Below are positions 34,632 to 42,270 of a stretch of 64,000 nucleotides of DNA, piece after piece. Positions within the stretch are counted from its first letter, which is position 1; each line of letters starts with the position of its first letter. Origin of the DNA: Ardenticatenaceae bacterium (GTDB lineage Bacteria > Chloroflexota > Anaerolineae > Promineifilales > Promineifilaceae). A program made the translations under genes and the position numbers. The stretch is from contig JACKBN010000015.1 in the NCBI GenBank assembly GCA_020634565.1, positions 95,727 through 159,726 of the forward strand, in the 5' to 3' direction. A model generated the notes under the pieces. That model ran no database searches, had not been told where the DNA came from, and saw nothing but the letters and a program-made list of their open reading frames with translations.

Positions 34632-34660
34632 TTGACAAGCGGGTTTGTTTTTTGTAAGGT
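34632..34660 (+). promoter_or_regulatory. Strong promoter upstream of the proS leader
   Basis: TTGACA at 34632-34637, 17-bp spacer, TAAGGT at 34655-34660. Expected transcription start near 34667. It lies 18 bp from the end of the IS630-like element. Confidence 0.65.
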
Positions 34661-34666
34661 TACGCC

Positions 34667-34842
34667 ACGATGAACGACTGGCTGATTGTGACTTACGCAC
34701 CCGTACCTACCAGCCCCGTTGCCGAGGCAGCGGGCGGTTGGCGTTTGTCACCTGATCAGCGCATTTCATTCATCTAACCCAGCGACTGATCTGCATTTGT
34801 GAAAACGTTTAGCCCCGTGTCTGCCCAGGCACGGGGCTTTTT
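34667..34842 (+). ncRNA. Candidate structured RNA or leader between a promoter and a terminator, upstream of proS
   Basis: A roughly 175-nt transcript is delimited by the promoter at 34632 and the terminator at 34811. It can fold into one long interrupted hairpin: 34669-34674 with TTCATC near 34768-34774, GCTGAT 34681-34686 with 34755-34760, GTGAC 34688-34692 with 34747-34751, ACGC 34695-34698 with 34741-34744, and an 8-bp apical stem 34715-34722 with 34727-34734 closed by the tetraloop CGAG. No T-box sequence, tRNA or known riboswitch core was recognised. Options are an independent small RNA (a 6S-like shape is possible), or an attenuation leader for proS. Confidence 0.45.
34670..34777 (+). 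CDS. Possible 35-residue leader peptide
   Basis: ATG about 3 nt after the predicted transcription start, 35 codons, stop at 34775. It contains four Pro codons, three of them close together (APVPTSPV). It would be a leaderless ORF. Such a peptide could sense charged tRNA-Pro ahead of proS, but its sequence also encodes the arms of the long hairpin, so chance coding is quite possible. Confidence 0.2.
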   Translation: MNDWLIVTYAPVPTSPVAEAAGGWRLSPDQRISFI

Positions 34843-34843
34843 T
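34811..34843 (+). terminator. Rho-independent terminator before proS
   Basis: Perfect 9-bp stem AGCCCCGTG/CACGGGGCT (34811-34819 with 34830-34838), 10-nt loop, T run 34838-34843. Confidence 0.92.
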
Positions 34844-34870
34844 GTGTTCACTGACGATTGCGCAAATTTT

Positions 34871-34935
34871 AATTGCCACAGAGAACACAGAGGGTTAAGA
34901 GAATTTTCTCTTTTTCCTCTGTGCCCTCTGTGGCC
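34871..34935. repeat. CACAGAG-type palindromic element
   Basis: CCACAGAGAACACAGAGG (34876-34893), an AT-rich centre, and CCTCTGTGCCCTCTGTGG (34916-34933); the arms match at all but two positions (C where T would pair). Same family as 62551-62620 and the in-gene copy at 8844-8908. Confidence 0.8.
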
Positions 34936-34957
34936 AAAGGTTCTTAGGTTTTAGATC

Positions 34958-36466
34958 ATGAAGATGAGTCGATTGATGAATGAGACGCTGCGGGAAGCGC
35001 CGGCAGCAACGGATGTGAAGGGGCATGAATTGCTGCTGCGGGCGGGTTTTGTGCGGCAGGTGGCGGCGGGGGTGTTTAGCTATCTGCATTTGGGGCAGCG
35101 CACGCTGCAAAAGCTGGAAGCGATCATGCGGCAGGAGATGGACGCGCTGGGCGGGCAGGAGATCAAGATGCCGCTGGTGCATCCGGCGGCGCTGTGGCAG
35201 GCGTCGGGGCGCTGGTATGAGATTGATGCGGAGTTGGGGCGGTTGGTTGATAGAAACGGCTGTTCCCTCACCCTGGCCCTCTCCCACGAAGAAACGCTAG
35301 CTGAACTGGCCCGGCAAGAAATCCACTCCTACCGGCAGTTGCCGCAGCTGGCCTACCACATCCAAACCAAATGGCGCGACGATCCGCGCCCGCGTGCCGG
35401 GCTGATCCGGGGTCGCGAATTTACGATGCTGGACAGCTACAGTCTGGATGCCGATGAAGCCGGGCTGGATGTGCAGTACCAGGCCCACTTTGCCGCATAC
35501 TTCCGCATTTTTGCCCGCTGCGGCCTGCCAGTGCTGGCAGTGGAGGCAGACGTGGGCATGATGGGCGGCACGCTGGCGCATGAGTTCATGTACCTCACGC
35601 CAATTGGCGAGGATACGCTGCTATTGTGCGATGGCTGTGGCTATCGAGCCAATCGCCAAGTGGCGACATTCCGCAAGCCGGAAAATAGTAATGGCATGCA
35701 GACGGTACAGTTTGTGGCGGAGTTGGTACGTGGTGAGGAGAAGGTGGAAAAGGTGGTAACGCCCGTTCTCGCCAACCATTCCCAAATCAACGAAACCAAG
35801 CTGGTGCATGTGCTGGATGCCCAACGTCTGCGCCCGACGGCCGAACAGGCCACCGACATTTGGGTGGTGGATGATGGCGTAGCGGATTGGTCGGGACAGG
35901 CTGACAAAGTGGCGGACATTGCTGCCGCGCAGGAAGGGGACGCCTGTGCCAACTGTGGCCAGCCGCTGCGCACGGTGCGGGCGGTGGAGGTGGCCAACAT
36001 CTTCAAGCTGGGCACGCGCTACAGCCGCACGATGGGCGCGACCTTTGTTGATGAAAACGATGAGGCACGACCGATTGTGATGGGCTCTTACGGCATTGGC
36101 GTGACGCGGCTGCTGGCTTGTCTGGCGGAGCAGCATCACGACGCGGCGGGGTTGTGCTGGCCAGTGGCGATTGCGCCGTATCGGGTGCATCTGTTGGCGC
36201 TGCGAGGTGGTGAGGAAACGGCCGTTTCGCTCTACACACAACTGCAAGAGGCGGGCATCGAGGTGCTGCTCGACGACCGTGATGAACGCCCTGGTGTGAA
36301 GTTTAACGATGCAGACCTCATTGGGCTGCCGCTGCGCCTGACGGTGAGCCAGCGTTCGCTGGCAGCGGGTGGTGTGGAGGTGAAAGCGCGAGGTGGTGGG
36401 GAAACGGTCGTTGTGCCCGTGAACGATCTGCTCAACCACGTTACCAATCGGCTGGCCGAGCAGTAG
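34958..36466 (+). CDS. proS: Prolyl-tRNA synthetase, bacterial type with shortened insertion domain
   Basis: 502 aa. Class II catalytic core: motif 1 region (RQVAAGVFSYLHLGQRTLQKL), motif 2 (KWRDDPRPRAGLIRGREFTMLDSYS), motif 3 (IVMGSYGIGVTRLLA), and an anticodon-binding domain (IAPYRVHLLAL onward). Bacterial ProRS is usually about 570 aa with a 180-residue INS editing domain between motifs 2 and 3. Here this stretch (about residues 222-335) is much shorter and contains Cys pairs CDGCG and CANCG, so post-transfer editing of Ala-tRNA-Pro is probably reduced or absent (inference). ATG 34958; the next Met is two codons on. Confidence 0.94.
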   Translation: MKMSRLMNETLREAPAATDVKGHELLLRAGFVRQVAAGVFSYLHLGQRTLQKLEAIMRQEMDALGGQEIKMPLVHPAALWQASGRWYEIDAELGRLVDRNGCSLTLALSHEETLAELARQEIHSYRQLPQLAYHIQTKWRDDPRPRAGLIRGREFTMLDSYSLDADEAGLDVQYQAHFAAYFRIFARCGLPVLAVEADVGMMGGTLAHEFMYLTPIGEDTLLLCDGCGYRANRQVATFRKPENSNGMQTVQFVAELVRGEEKVEKVVTPVLANHSQINETKLVHVLDAQRLRPTAEQATDIWVVDDGVADWSGQADKVADIAAAQEGDACANCGQPLRTVRAVEVANIFKLGTRYSRTMGATFVDENDEARPIVMGSYGIGVTRLLACLAEQHHDAAGLCWPVAIAPYRVHLLALRGGEETAVSLYTQLQEAGIEVLLDDRDERPGVKFNDADLIGLPLRLTVSQRSLAAGGVEVKARGGGETVVVPVNDLLNHVTNRLAEQ

Positions 36467-36482
36467 ATTTGTTGTGAGTGTG

Positions 36483-36514
36483 GGTCGGATTGCCAATCCG
36501 ACCTACGCTTTTTT
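36483..36514. terminator. Terminator-like hairpin between convergent proS and phosphorylase genes
   Basis: Perfect 9-bp stem GGTCGGATT/AATCCGACC (36483-36491 with 36495-36503), loop GCC, T run at 36509-36514 five bases later. The word GGTCGGATTGCCAATCCGACC is also typical of dispersed palindromes. Confidence 0.65.
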
Positions 36515-37280
36515 AGAGGTGCAGCACGGCTTCGATGGCGAGTTGGAAGAGGTGGGCGCGGGTGGAACTTTCTTTTTGCCAGTTGCGGTTGTCCCACGCA
36601 TCGCCGGTTAAATCATCGCCGCCGTAGAGCAGTTGGCCGAAGCGCGCGCCGCGAAATTGGGCGATAGCAAAAAAGGCGGCCGATTCCATCTCTACCACTT
36701 GGCAACCTTCTTCGCGGCGGCGGGCAATGCGCGCAGGCGTCTCGCGGTAGACGGCATCGGTCGTCCACGTTTTGCCCACTACGTACGGAACATGATGCGT
36801 TTGCAGCGCCTGCTCGATGGCCTGCACGGCGTCGGGGTGGGCGGCTGCTTCCCGGCTGGGCGGCAGGTAATGATAAGAGATGCCTTCATCGCGAACGGCC
36901 GTTGCTGGCACCACCACATGCCCCAGGCCAATCTCGCCGTTCAGCACGCCGCAGCCGCCGCAAGCGATAAAATCGCGGCAGCCCAGGGCGATGATCTCTT
37001 CCAGAAAAGCGCCTGCCAGCGGTGCACCCACGCCTGGATGCAGCACGGCGATGCGCTCTCCCTCAACTTCCATTTCGTAAACAGGATTTTTGCCGATTTC
37101 TGAGCCGAGCTGGTAGATGATTTTGAGACGGCCGTCTTTATGCATCTGCTGCAAAATGTCCTGAAAAAAGCAAAGCACGCAGCGGCGGGCAATATCTATT
37201 GGCAGCAGCAGATTTTGCGGATCGATGAAGGCGGTCGGATCGGGATCAAATTCGAGGATGGGGAACAGTTCATGGTTCAT
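36513..37280 (-). CDS. Nucleoside phosphorylase (uridine phosphorylase-like, PNP_UDP_1 family)
   Basis: 255 aa. Cleaves nucleosides with phosphate in salvage. Family features: phosphate-loop region VLHPGVGAPLAGAFLEEII, CGGCGVLNGEIGLGHVVVP, KTWTTDAVYRET, and VVEMESAAFFAIAQFRG (the Met-Glu pair binding the ribose). LLYGGDDLTGDAWDNRNW follows. Base preference cannot be read from the sequence. It converges on proS. In context it follows a run of secreted-protein genes on the same strand and is probably independent of them. Confidence 0.87.
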   Translation of the reverse strand: MNHELFPILEFDPDPTAFIDPQNLLLPIDIARRCVLCFFQDILQQMHKDGRLKIIYQLGSEIGKNPVYEMEVEGERIAVLHPGVGAPLAGAFLEEIIALGCRDFIACGGCGVLNGEIGLGHVVVPATAVRDEGISYHYLPPSREAAAHPDAVQAIEQALQTHHVPYVVGKTWTTDAVYRETPARIARRREEGCQVVEMESAAFFAIAQFRGARFGQLLYGGDDLTGDAWDNRNWQKESSTRAHLFQLAIEAVLHL

Positions 37281-37306
37281 GCAGGGATTTTAGCGTGGGG
37301 GAATGT

Positions 37307-37353
37307 AATTGGGTAATTGGTAATTACGCAGCAAATTACTCAATTACCCAATT
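37307..37353. repeat. AATTACCC-type intergenic hairpin
   Basis: Perfect 13-bp arms AATTGGGTAATTG (37307-37319) and CAATTACCCAATT (37341-37353). Uses the same word as the tandem array at 6639-6670 and a form similar to 38634-38671. Confidence 0.75.
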
Positions 37354-37374
37354 GCTAAAGTACGTCGGTGGCGG

Positions 37375-38592
37375 TTAGCGCAGAATCATAGGCAAAAACA
37401 CGCCATACCGCTGGGCCTCATACGCGCCGATGTCGCAAACGGCCGTTCCATCCGAATCGCCATCCATCGGACGAGGCAGACCCCGGGCGTCTGTGGCGGG
37501 GCAGGTGGCGCTGCTGCCTGCGTCCAGCGCTGGGCTGTTGTCAGCCAGCGTCAGCACCGAAACCCAGTTGGGCGTGCCGCTGACTGCGGCAAACGTATCC
37601 AGCAGCGGATCAGCGAACAGCAGGTCGGTTGGCTGGTCAAAGTTGCAATCGTTGTGGCTGTTTAGATTGTGCCCCAGCGAAGTGAGCGGAGTGGTGCCGC
37701 TGCACTGCTGGTTAGGGCCATTATCGGCGATGAGCGTGTTGCTGGCCTGGATGCTGGCGCCAAAGTTGCTTATCGCCGATGCCTGGGTGGGGCTGGTCTG
37801 TGTGTTGATGTTGCGGGCAATCGTCACGTTGGTCATGGTGATGACGCCGCTGTCGCCGTTGGAAACGGCCGTACCCGCTTCCGCTTCGTTCAGGGTAAAG
37901 GTAACGTTTTCTAGCAGCAACGTGCCTTGATTATGCACTCCGCCGCCGTAGTTGCCCGCTTTGTTGCCCACCACCAATGCTCGCTGGATGGTCGCCTGGC
38001 CAAAATTGAGCATCGCGGCACCCACGTCATTGCCCTGGCCGTTGTTGCTAATCAGGCTGTCGGTGATGGTGATGACCGCACTGCTATCGTTGTAAATGCC
38101 CGCGCCGCCCAAAACGCCGCGATTATCCGTAATACTCACTTGATCCAGCGTCAGGCTGCCAATATTCATGATGCCTGATCGCTCAGCATTGCGCAGCGTC
38201 AGGTGCGAAATTGAGGCATTCACCCCACCATACACCAGAAAAACCCGCCAGATGCTCGGATCAGCTGGCACGCTCACAATCGTTTGATCGAGCCCGGCAC
38301 CCTGAATGGTTACGTCGCGAAAGACATTGATCGTGTCGGTTTCCGTGTAAAATCCGGCAGCGATCAGCACCGTGTCACCAGCGTCCGTTTGCTGCACGGC
38401 ATACATCACGCTGCTGCAAGGATTGTTGGGGTTGGTGCAGTCGTTGGTGCCATCTACCCCGCCGGGGGCTACGTACCGATTGGCTGCTTGCGGGGCCGCA
38501 ACGGCCGTTAACTGCTGCCACATCCCCGCCAAAACCGCCACAAATCCCAGCCAAATGACAAACAAAAGAATAAGTCGCTTCGATTTTTGCAT
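37375..38592 (-). CDS. Secreted right-handed beta-helix protein, choice-of-anchor Q type
   Basis: 405 aa. ATG 38592 has AAGGA upstream and starts a signal peptide (MQKSKRLILLFVIWLGFVAV, cleavage near AVAAPQA); the frame upstream of it is repeat DNA. RYVAPGGVDGTNDCTNPNNPC opens a parallel beta-helix with Asn/Gly-rich rungs (ITDSLISNNGQGN, LLLENVTFTLNEAEAGTA). SPALDAGSSATCPATDARGLPR and CDIGAYE form the choice-of-anchor Q end. The last residues VFLPMILR resemble the end of the PD40 protein nearby. No catalytic site of a polysaccharide lyase was recognised; probably adhesion or glycan binding. Confidence 0.83.
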   Translation of the reverse strand: MQKSKRLILLFVIWLGFVAVLAGMWQQLTAVAAPQAANRYVAPGGVDGTNDCTNPNNPCSSVMYAVQQTDAGDTVLIAAGFYTETDTINVFRDVTIQGAGLDQTIVSVPADPSIWRVFLVYGGVNASISHLTLRNAERSGIMNIGSLTLDQVSITDNRGVLGGAGIYNDSSAVITITDSLISNNGQGNDVGAAMLNFGQATIQRALVVGNKAGNYGGGVHNQGTLLLENVTFTLNEAEAGTAVSNGDSGVITMTNVTIARNINTQTSPTQASAISNFGASIQASNTLIADNGPNQQCSGTTPLTSLGHNLNSHNDCNFDQPTDLLFADPLLDTFAAVSGTPNWVSVLTLADNSPALDAGSSATCPATDARGLPRPMDGDSDGTAVCDIGAYEAQRYGVFLPMILR

Positions 38593-38633
38593 GATTGTTT
38601 CCTTGTCGATGACCCATGAAGTAAGAAGTAATT

Positions 38634-38671
38634 GGTAATTGAGTAATTTGATAGCCAATTACTCAATTACC
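38634..38671. repeat. AATTACC-type intergenic hairpin
   Basis: Perfect 15-bp arms GGTAATTGAGTAATT (38634-38648) and its complement (38657-38671), 8-nt loop. It sits 7 bp after the stop of the HtrA-like gene. Confidence 0.78.
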
Positions 38672-38678
38672 TAACCAC

Positions 38679-40607
38679 CTAATTGCCAACAAAAAATGTC
38701 GCCAAAATCTGGTCGGCCGCGTCCAGGTCTGCCTGGGTGAGCATTTGGATGAGCACCAGCGCCAGGTAGCTGCCGTCGCTGGGCTGTACGGCCAGCGTCA
38801 GGATCATCGCCCCTTCCAGACCGCTGCCACAACCGTACCAGAAGTCGTACTTGCCGCTGTACACTTCGTCTTCATAGACTGCGCGTTCATCATGGGTGCA
38901 GTCGCCGCTGTAGTCAAAACCATCCAGCAGTTCATCCACCGTCAGGTCAAACTGGTCGGTGGCCCCAAAGAAAACGCCGGGCGTGGTCCAGCCACCGTAT
39001 AGTCCATCAATATCTGGCGCGGCGGTGAGCGAGAGGCCGATGGGTTCACCATCTAGCATCCAGGCGCTGCCATCCACATCGCGCCATTCGGCGGGTACCT
39101 GCATCTGCATCAGCCCAGACTCATCGCTGATGGTGACGTAGCCGGAGTAGCCAGCGCTGCTGTTGGTTGTGGTGGTGTTGGCTCCGGCTTCTTCCACGAC
39201 CTCCTGGGCAAAGGAGAAAGATTGTTCCAGGGCACGGCCGTTTAGCTGACCTTCCAACACTTCTTCCGTAGCAAAGCGCAGCACCTCAATGGACAGTGTG
39301 TCTTCCGGGGTGTGAGTGCGCAAAATGTCGCAGTAGTCGGACATGGTGCCGTCGGTGGCCAGTACCAGTCCCTCCAGCCGAGTGATGATGTCGCCCCCAG
39401 CCACACCTGCCGCATCGGCCGGGGAGCCAGACTTCACCGACGATACCCAGATGCCGGACAAGCCTTCGCCGTTGTTAACGGCCGTTCCGTTAATGCCAAT
39501 CGACAGAAAATCTTGCCCCTGGCTCAGCTGCTCAATCACCGGCAGCGCCTGCGCCTGGGCGATGGCAAAATATTGGCCTACGCTGAGCGCCCCAGAGTAG
39601 TTCACCGCCACTACCTGGCCGTCGGTTGTTACCAAGGCCCCGCCGGAGTTGCCTGGATTAATGGTGGCATCGTGTTGCACCACGCCGTCCACCGAGGCCC
39701 AACTGGTTTCGCCGTTGGCCTGCGCTTTGGCAATGATGCCCCGCGTCAGCGTGTATTCCGGGTCGCCCAAAGGAAAGCCCGCCGCGTACACGTCCAGCCC
39801 CACGTCTACCGCTTCGTCGTACCACTCCAGGTAGGGGAAACCGTCGCCGTCGATGTCAATGACGGCCAGGTCGGCGCATTCGGAGACGCCCAGCACGCGA
39901 GCATTGCGCGGCTCAGATTCGCCGCCTACCCATACTTTCAGCAGGGCCGCACCGGTAACCACGTGGTTGTTGGTCACGGCCAGCCCGCTGGGGTCAATAA
40001 TGAAGCCAGAACCGCGCCCGGCGGTGTTGTACAGGGTGCCAACCTCCGGGTCTACAAAGGTGCCCTGGGCTTCGATCTGGATAACGGCCGTTTTCACATC
40101 TTCCAAAGCCGAGACTGCGCCGGTAGCAACGGCCGTATCCACCACAGCAGTAGGTGCTTCTTCCGGTGCTGCTTCATCCGGTGCGGCCTCGCCCAATGGA
40201 TTGTTCACCTTGAATTCCAGGCTGCGATCCAGTTCATCATTCAGGAAGATGGCCACCTCGTATTCCCCCGCAGGCCACGGATTGTCATTTTTCAGGTCAA
40301 AGGTCAAACGGCCGCTGCCGCCGGTCAGCGTCACCTCGTCCAGCAATGTGTTCGGGTCAACGTCGGGTACAGAAACGGCCGTCCAGGCCGCCTTCACCGT
40401 GGTGCCATCTGGCGCATTGTTCAAATCAACAATCAGGTAAAACGTGTCCGCTGGATTAAATGTAGAGGTGGTTTCATTGCCTGCCTCATCTTTGGTCAGG
40501 TGCGCCTCTGCAATATTGGCCGTGCTAAAACTTGCCTCACCACCGCATGCGGACAAGAACAGGGCGAGTGCTAACAGGCTAAGTAAATAGATGGAAAACT
40601 TTTTCAT
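38679..40607 (-). CDS. HtrA/DegP-like trypsin-type serine protease lipoprotein with PDZ domain
   Basis: 642 aa. Lipobox FLSACG at 18-23. Residues about 25-135 form a beta-rich domain of unknown type, followed by an Ala/Glu/Pro linker. Protease domain about 170-360 with catalytic triad H215 (VTNNHVV), D246 (ECADLAVIDID) and S321 (NPGNSGGALV). PDZ about 375-465 (SSVKSGSPADAAGVAGGDIITRLEG). The C-terminal 140 residues (YVTISDESGLMQMQVPAEW onward) resemble small extracytoplasmic ligand domains fused to S1C proteases but are not assigned. GAGG precedes the ATG. Likely envelope protein quality control or secreted-protein processing. Confidence 0.92.
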   Translation of the reverse strand: MKKFSIYLLSLLALALFLSACGGEASFSTANIAEAHLTKDEAGNETTSTFNPADTFYLIVDLNNAPDGTTVKAAWTAVSVPDVDPNTLLDEVTLTGGSGRLTFDLKNDNPWPAGEYEVAIFLNDELDRSLEFKVNNPLGEAAPDEAAPEEAPTAVVDTAVATGAVSALEDVKTAVIQIEAQGTFVDPEVGTLYNTAGRGSGFIIDPSGLAVTNNHVVTGAALLKVWVGGESEPRNARVLGVSECADLAVIDIDGDGFPYLEWYDEAVDVGLDVYAAGFPLGDPEYTLTRGIIAKAQANGETSWASVDGVVQHDATINPGNSGGALVTTDGQVVAVNYSGALSVGQYFAIAQAQALPVIEQLSQGQDFLSIGINGTAVNNGEGLSGIWVSSVKSGSPADAAGVAGGDIITRLEGLVLATDGTMSDYCDILRTHTPEDTLSIEVLRFATEEVLEGQLNGRALEQSFSFAQEVVEEAGANTTTTNSSAGYSGYVTISDESGLMQMQVPAEWRDVDGSAWMLDGEPIGLSLTAAPDIDGLYGGWTTPGVFFGATDQFDLTVDELLDGFDYSGDCTHDERAVYEDEVYSGKYDFWYGCGSGLEGAMILTLAVQPSDGSYLALVLIQMLTQADLDAADQILATFFVGN

Positions 40608-40687
40608 TGATAATTACCTCTTTAATTAAAAAAATGACGATACTGTGTAAAAGACAAAATAATTTTTGAATGGGCTCAAAAAAGCTG

Positions 40688-42001
40688 TTAACGAATAACC
40701 ATGGGCAAATACACCTTTTGGCTGGACACCGGATCAACTCGGCTCCAACTGGGGAAGGCGCTGCGACCATCGGTGGTGAGTTGGGTAAAAGTGAACGTTT
40801 GCCGATTGAGCAAATAAATATCGCTGGTTCCTGGTGTTGTGCTGTAGCTGAAGGCGATGATGTTTCCATCGGGCGAAACGGTGACACGATCGACCTGGGC
40901 TGCGCCGTTAAAACTGGTTAATTGGCGTACCTGGTGGGTGGCAATAATGTAGTCAAAGATTTCACCATTGGCACTGATCACCATTCCAGAGCCGTCGGGC
41001 AGCCAGGCAATGTGCCGGTCATAATTCAAACTGGCCTGTTGATCATTGATGATAATTTCTTCGGTAAGCGCACTTCCGCCAATTTGGTTCAGGGCAATGA
41101 CACCTTCGGCACCGGTAGCCCGCCAATAAGCGACCCGGTTATCGGTTGGCGAGAGGGCCAAGGCACTGATAGACCCACCAGGGTCCAACATCTGGCTACC
41201 TGTGGCCTCGCCGGAAGCCATAAACTGCCAAGGCGATGTGGCGCCATTTTCCAGAATAACGCCAGCCAGGGTGCCGTTGTGATTCCAGCTTAAATCGCTG
41301 ATGTTGGGTTGAAAGGTTTGCCCCACAAAATCCAGCGTACCCAAATTGACCGACTGGCCGGGCAATACATCGACCACCGCCGGGATAATTTCACGGTACG
41401 GGCCACCTAAGCTGTCTGCCCATACAATGACCAGATATTGCATTGTGCCATTGCCCAGGTCGGCTACGTTCAGATTGAAAGACACCGTATCCAGATGGTT
41501 GATAAATGTGCCTTGGGCTCCGCTGGTAGCCCCCTGAACATAAATGCTGATGAGGCTTACATTGGTGCGGCCAGAATTATTGCGCAAGATGCCCTGTACT
41601 GTACCGGTCTGGTAGCCAGCGGGAAGTCCGGTAAAGCGGGGTGGATTGCTAAGGCGGCGTACCGCATTATTTACCGGATTCACGGCAAAAATATCCTGGT
41701 TGAACAGAGAATATGGCGCTTCACTTTTGTCAATGAAGGCAATTTCCTGGGCGTTGGGTGACCAGGCAATATCGCTGATGTCGCCAAATTGTGATGTCGT
41801 GTAGAGGGTTTGGGGATTGCCGCCATCCGGTTGAATGGTTTTGACCGAAACGGCCCGACCGTCGTTGCTGAGGCCGGCGTAGGCAATTACACCTGTCGCT
41901 GCTGTGGGACTAGCCTGGGTAACGGCCGTTTCTGACAGCAGGCCCATCAGCAAAGCGAACAGTAGGGTGATGAGCATGAGCCATTTGCCATGTTGTCTCA
42001 T
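40688..42001 (-). CDS. Secreted PD40/TolB-like beta-propeller protein
   Basis: 437 aa. Signal peptide (WLMLITLLFALLMGLLSETAV), then WD40-like/PD40 repeats with the pattern DISDIAWSPNAQEIAFI, ISALALSPTDNRVAYW, RHIAWLPDGSGMVIS, DRVTVSPDGNIIAFSYS and AFPSWSRVDP. An inserted FxLYD-like or immunoglobulin-like stretch (residues about 135-235) interrupts the propeller. C-terminus KVYLPMVIR, close to the VFLPMILR end of the beta-helix protein. The stop region overlaps nothing downstream; the start overlaps the small gene upstream by 4 bp (ATGA). Confidence 0.82.
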   Translation of the reverse strand: MRQHGKWLMLITLLFALLMGLLSETAVTQASPTAATGVIAYAGLSNDGRAVSVKTIQPDGGNPQTLYTTSQFGDISDIAWSPNAQEIAFIDKSEAPYSLFNQDIFAVNPVNNAVRRLSNPPRFTGLPAGYQTGTVQGILRNNSGRTNVSLISIYVQGATSGAQGTFINHLDTVSFNLNVADLGNGTMQYLVIVWADSLGGPYREIIPAVVDVLPGQSVNLGTLDFVGQTFQPNISDLSWNHNGTLAGVILENGATSPWQFMASGEATGSQMLDPGGSISALALSPTDNRVAYWRATGAEGVIALNQIGGSALTEEIIINDQQASLNYDRHIAWLPDGSGMVISANGEIFDYIIATHQVRQLTSFNGAAQVDRVTVSPDGNIIAFSYSTTPGTSDIYLLNRQTFTFTQLTTDGRSAFPSWSRVDPVSSQKVYLPMVIR

Positions 42002-42216
42002 TGTGTACTCCTTTTAATTTGGGTATGATTTGCCGCGTCTGGCCCCGACTGCTGGGTCATCGCCTCCAGGTAGGCAAGCAGCTCCGCCAGCGAGCCAAAG
42101 CCCTGGCGCTGATCGCTGCCCGCCGCTTCCAAAGAGGCGCGCCACTCATTCTGGCCGGGATCTTCTTGCCAGACGCGCAGTAAAAATGCGTGATACCGAT
42201 AAGCCATCTTTTGCAT
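41998..42216 (-). CDS. Small conserved-looking protein coupled to the PD40 gene
   Basis: 72 aa (69 if the ATG at 42207 is used). The N-terminal 50 residues are compact (YRYHAFLLRVWQEDPGQNEWRASLE, GFGSLAELLAYLEAM), a layout resembling small Chloroflexota proteins near SARP-type regulators; the tail is polar. Its stop overlaps the PD40 protein start by 4 bp. Divergent to the SARP regulator gene 54 bp away, which suggests that it and the secreted proteins are under that regulator (inference). Confidence 0.62.
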   Translation of the reverse strand: MQKMAYRYHAFLLRVWQEDPGQNEWRASLEAAGSDQRQGFGSLAELLAYLEAMTQQSGPDAANHTQIKRSTQ

Positions 42217-42227
42217 GGGCGCACCTT

Positions 42228-42241
42228 ACACCGACCGGTGT
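42228..42241. promoter_or_regulatory. Palindromic operator candidate between divergent genes
   Basis: ACACCG-AC-CGGTGT, extending to a 22-bp near-palindrome CCTTACACCGACCGGTGTTAGG. It is the only symmetrical site in the 54-bp gap between the small gene and the SARP regulator. Confidence 0.45.
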
Positions 42242-42270
42242 TAGGAAAACGTTACGACGACTGTTAGCCA

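Noticed and set aside
34615..34957. T-box leader for proS
   Set aside because: The region has a promoter, hairpins and a terminator as a T-box would, but the conserved T-box bulge sequence (AGGGUGGNACCGCG) is absent.
35621..36496. Minus-strand open frame (291 codons) opposite proS
   Set aside because: Composition rich in His/Arg/Gln as expected for an antisense shadow; proS is certain on the other strand.
39312..40574. Long plus-strand open frame (420 codons) opposite the HtrA-like protease gene
   Set aside because: No recognisable domain. The minus-strand protein has a complete catalytic triad, lipobox and PDZ domain, so this frame is a shadow of it.
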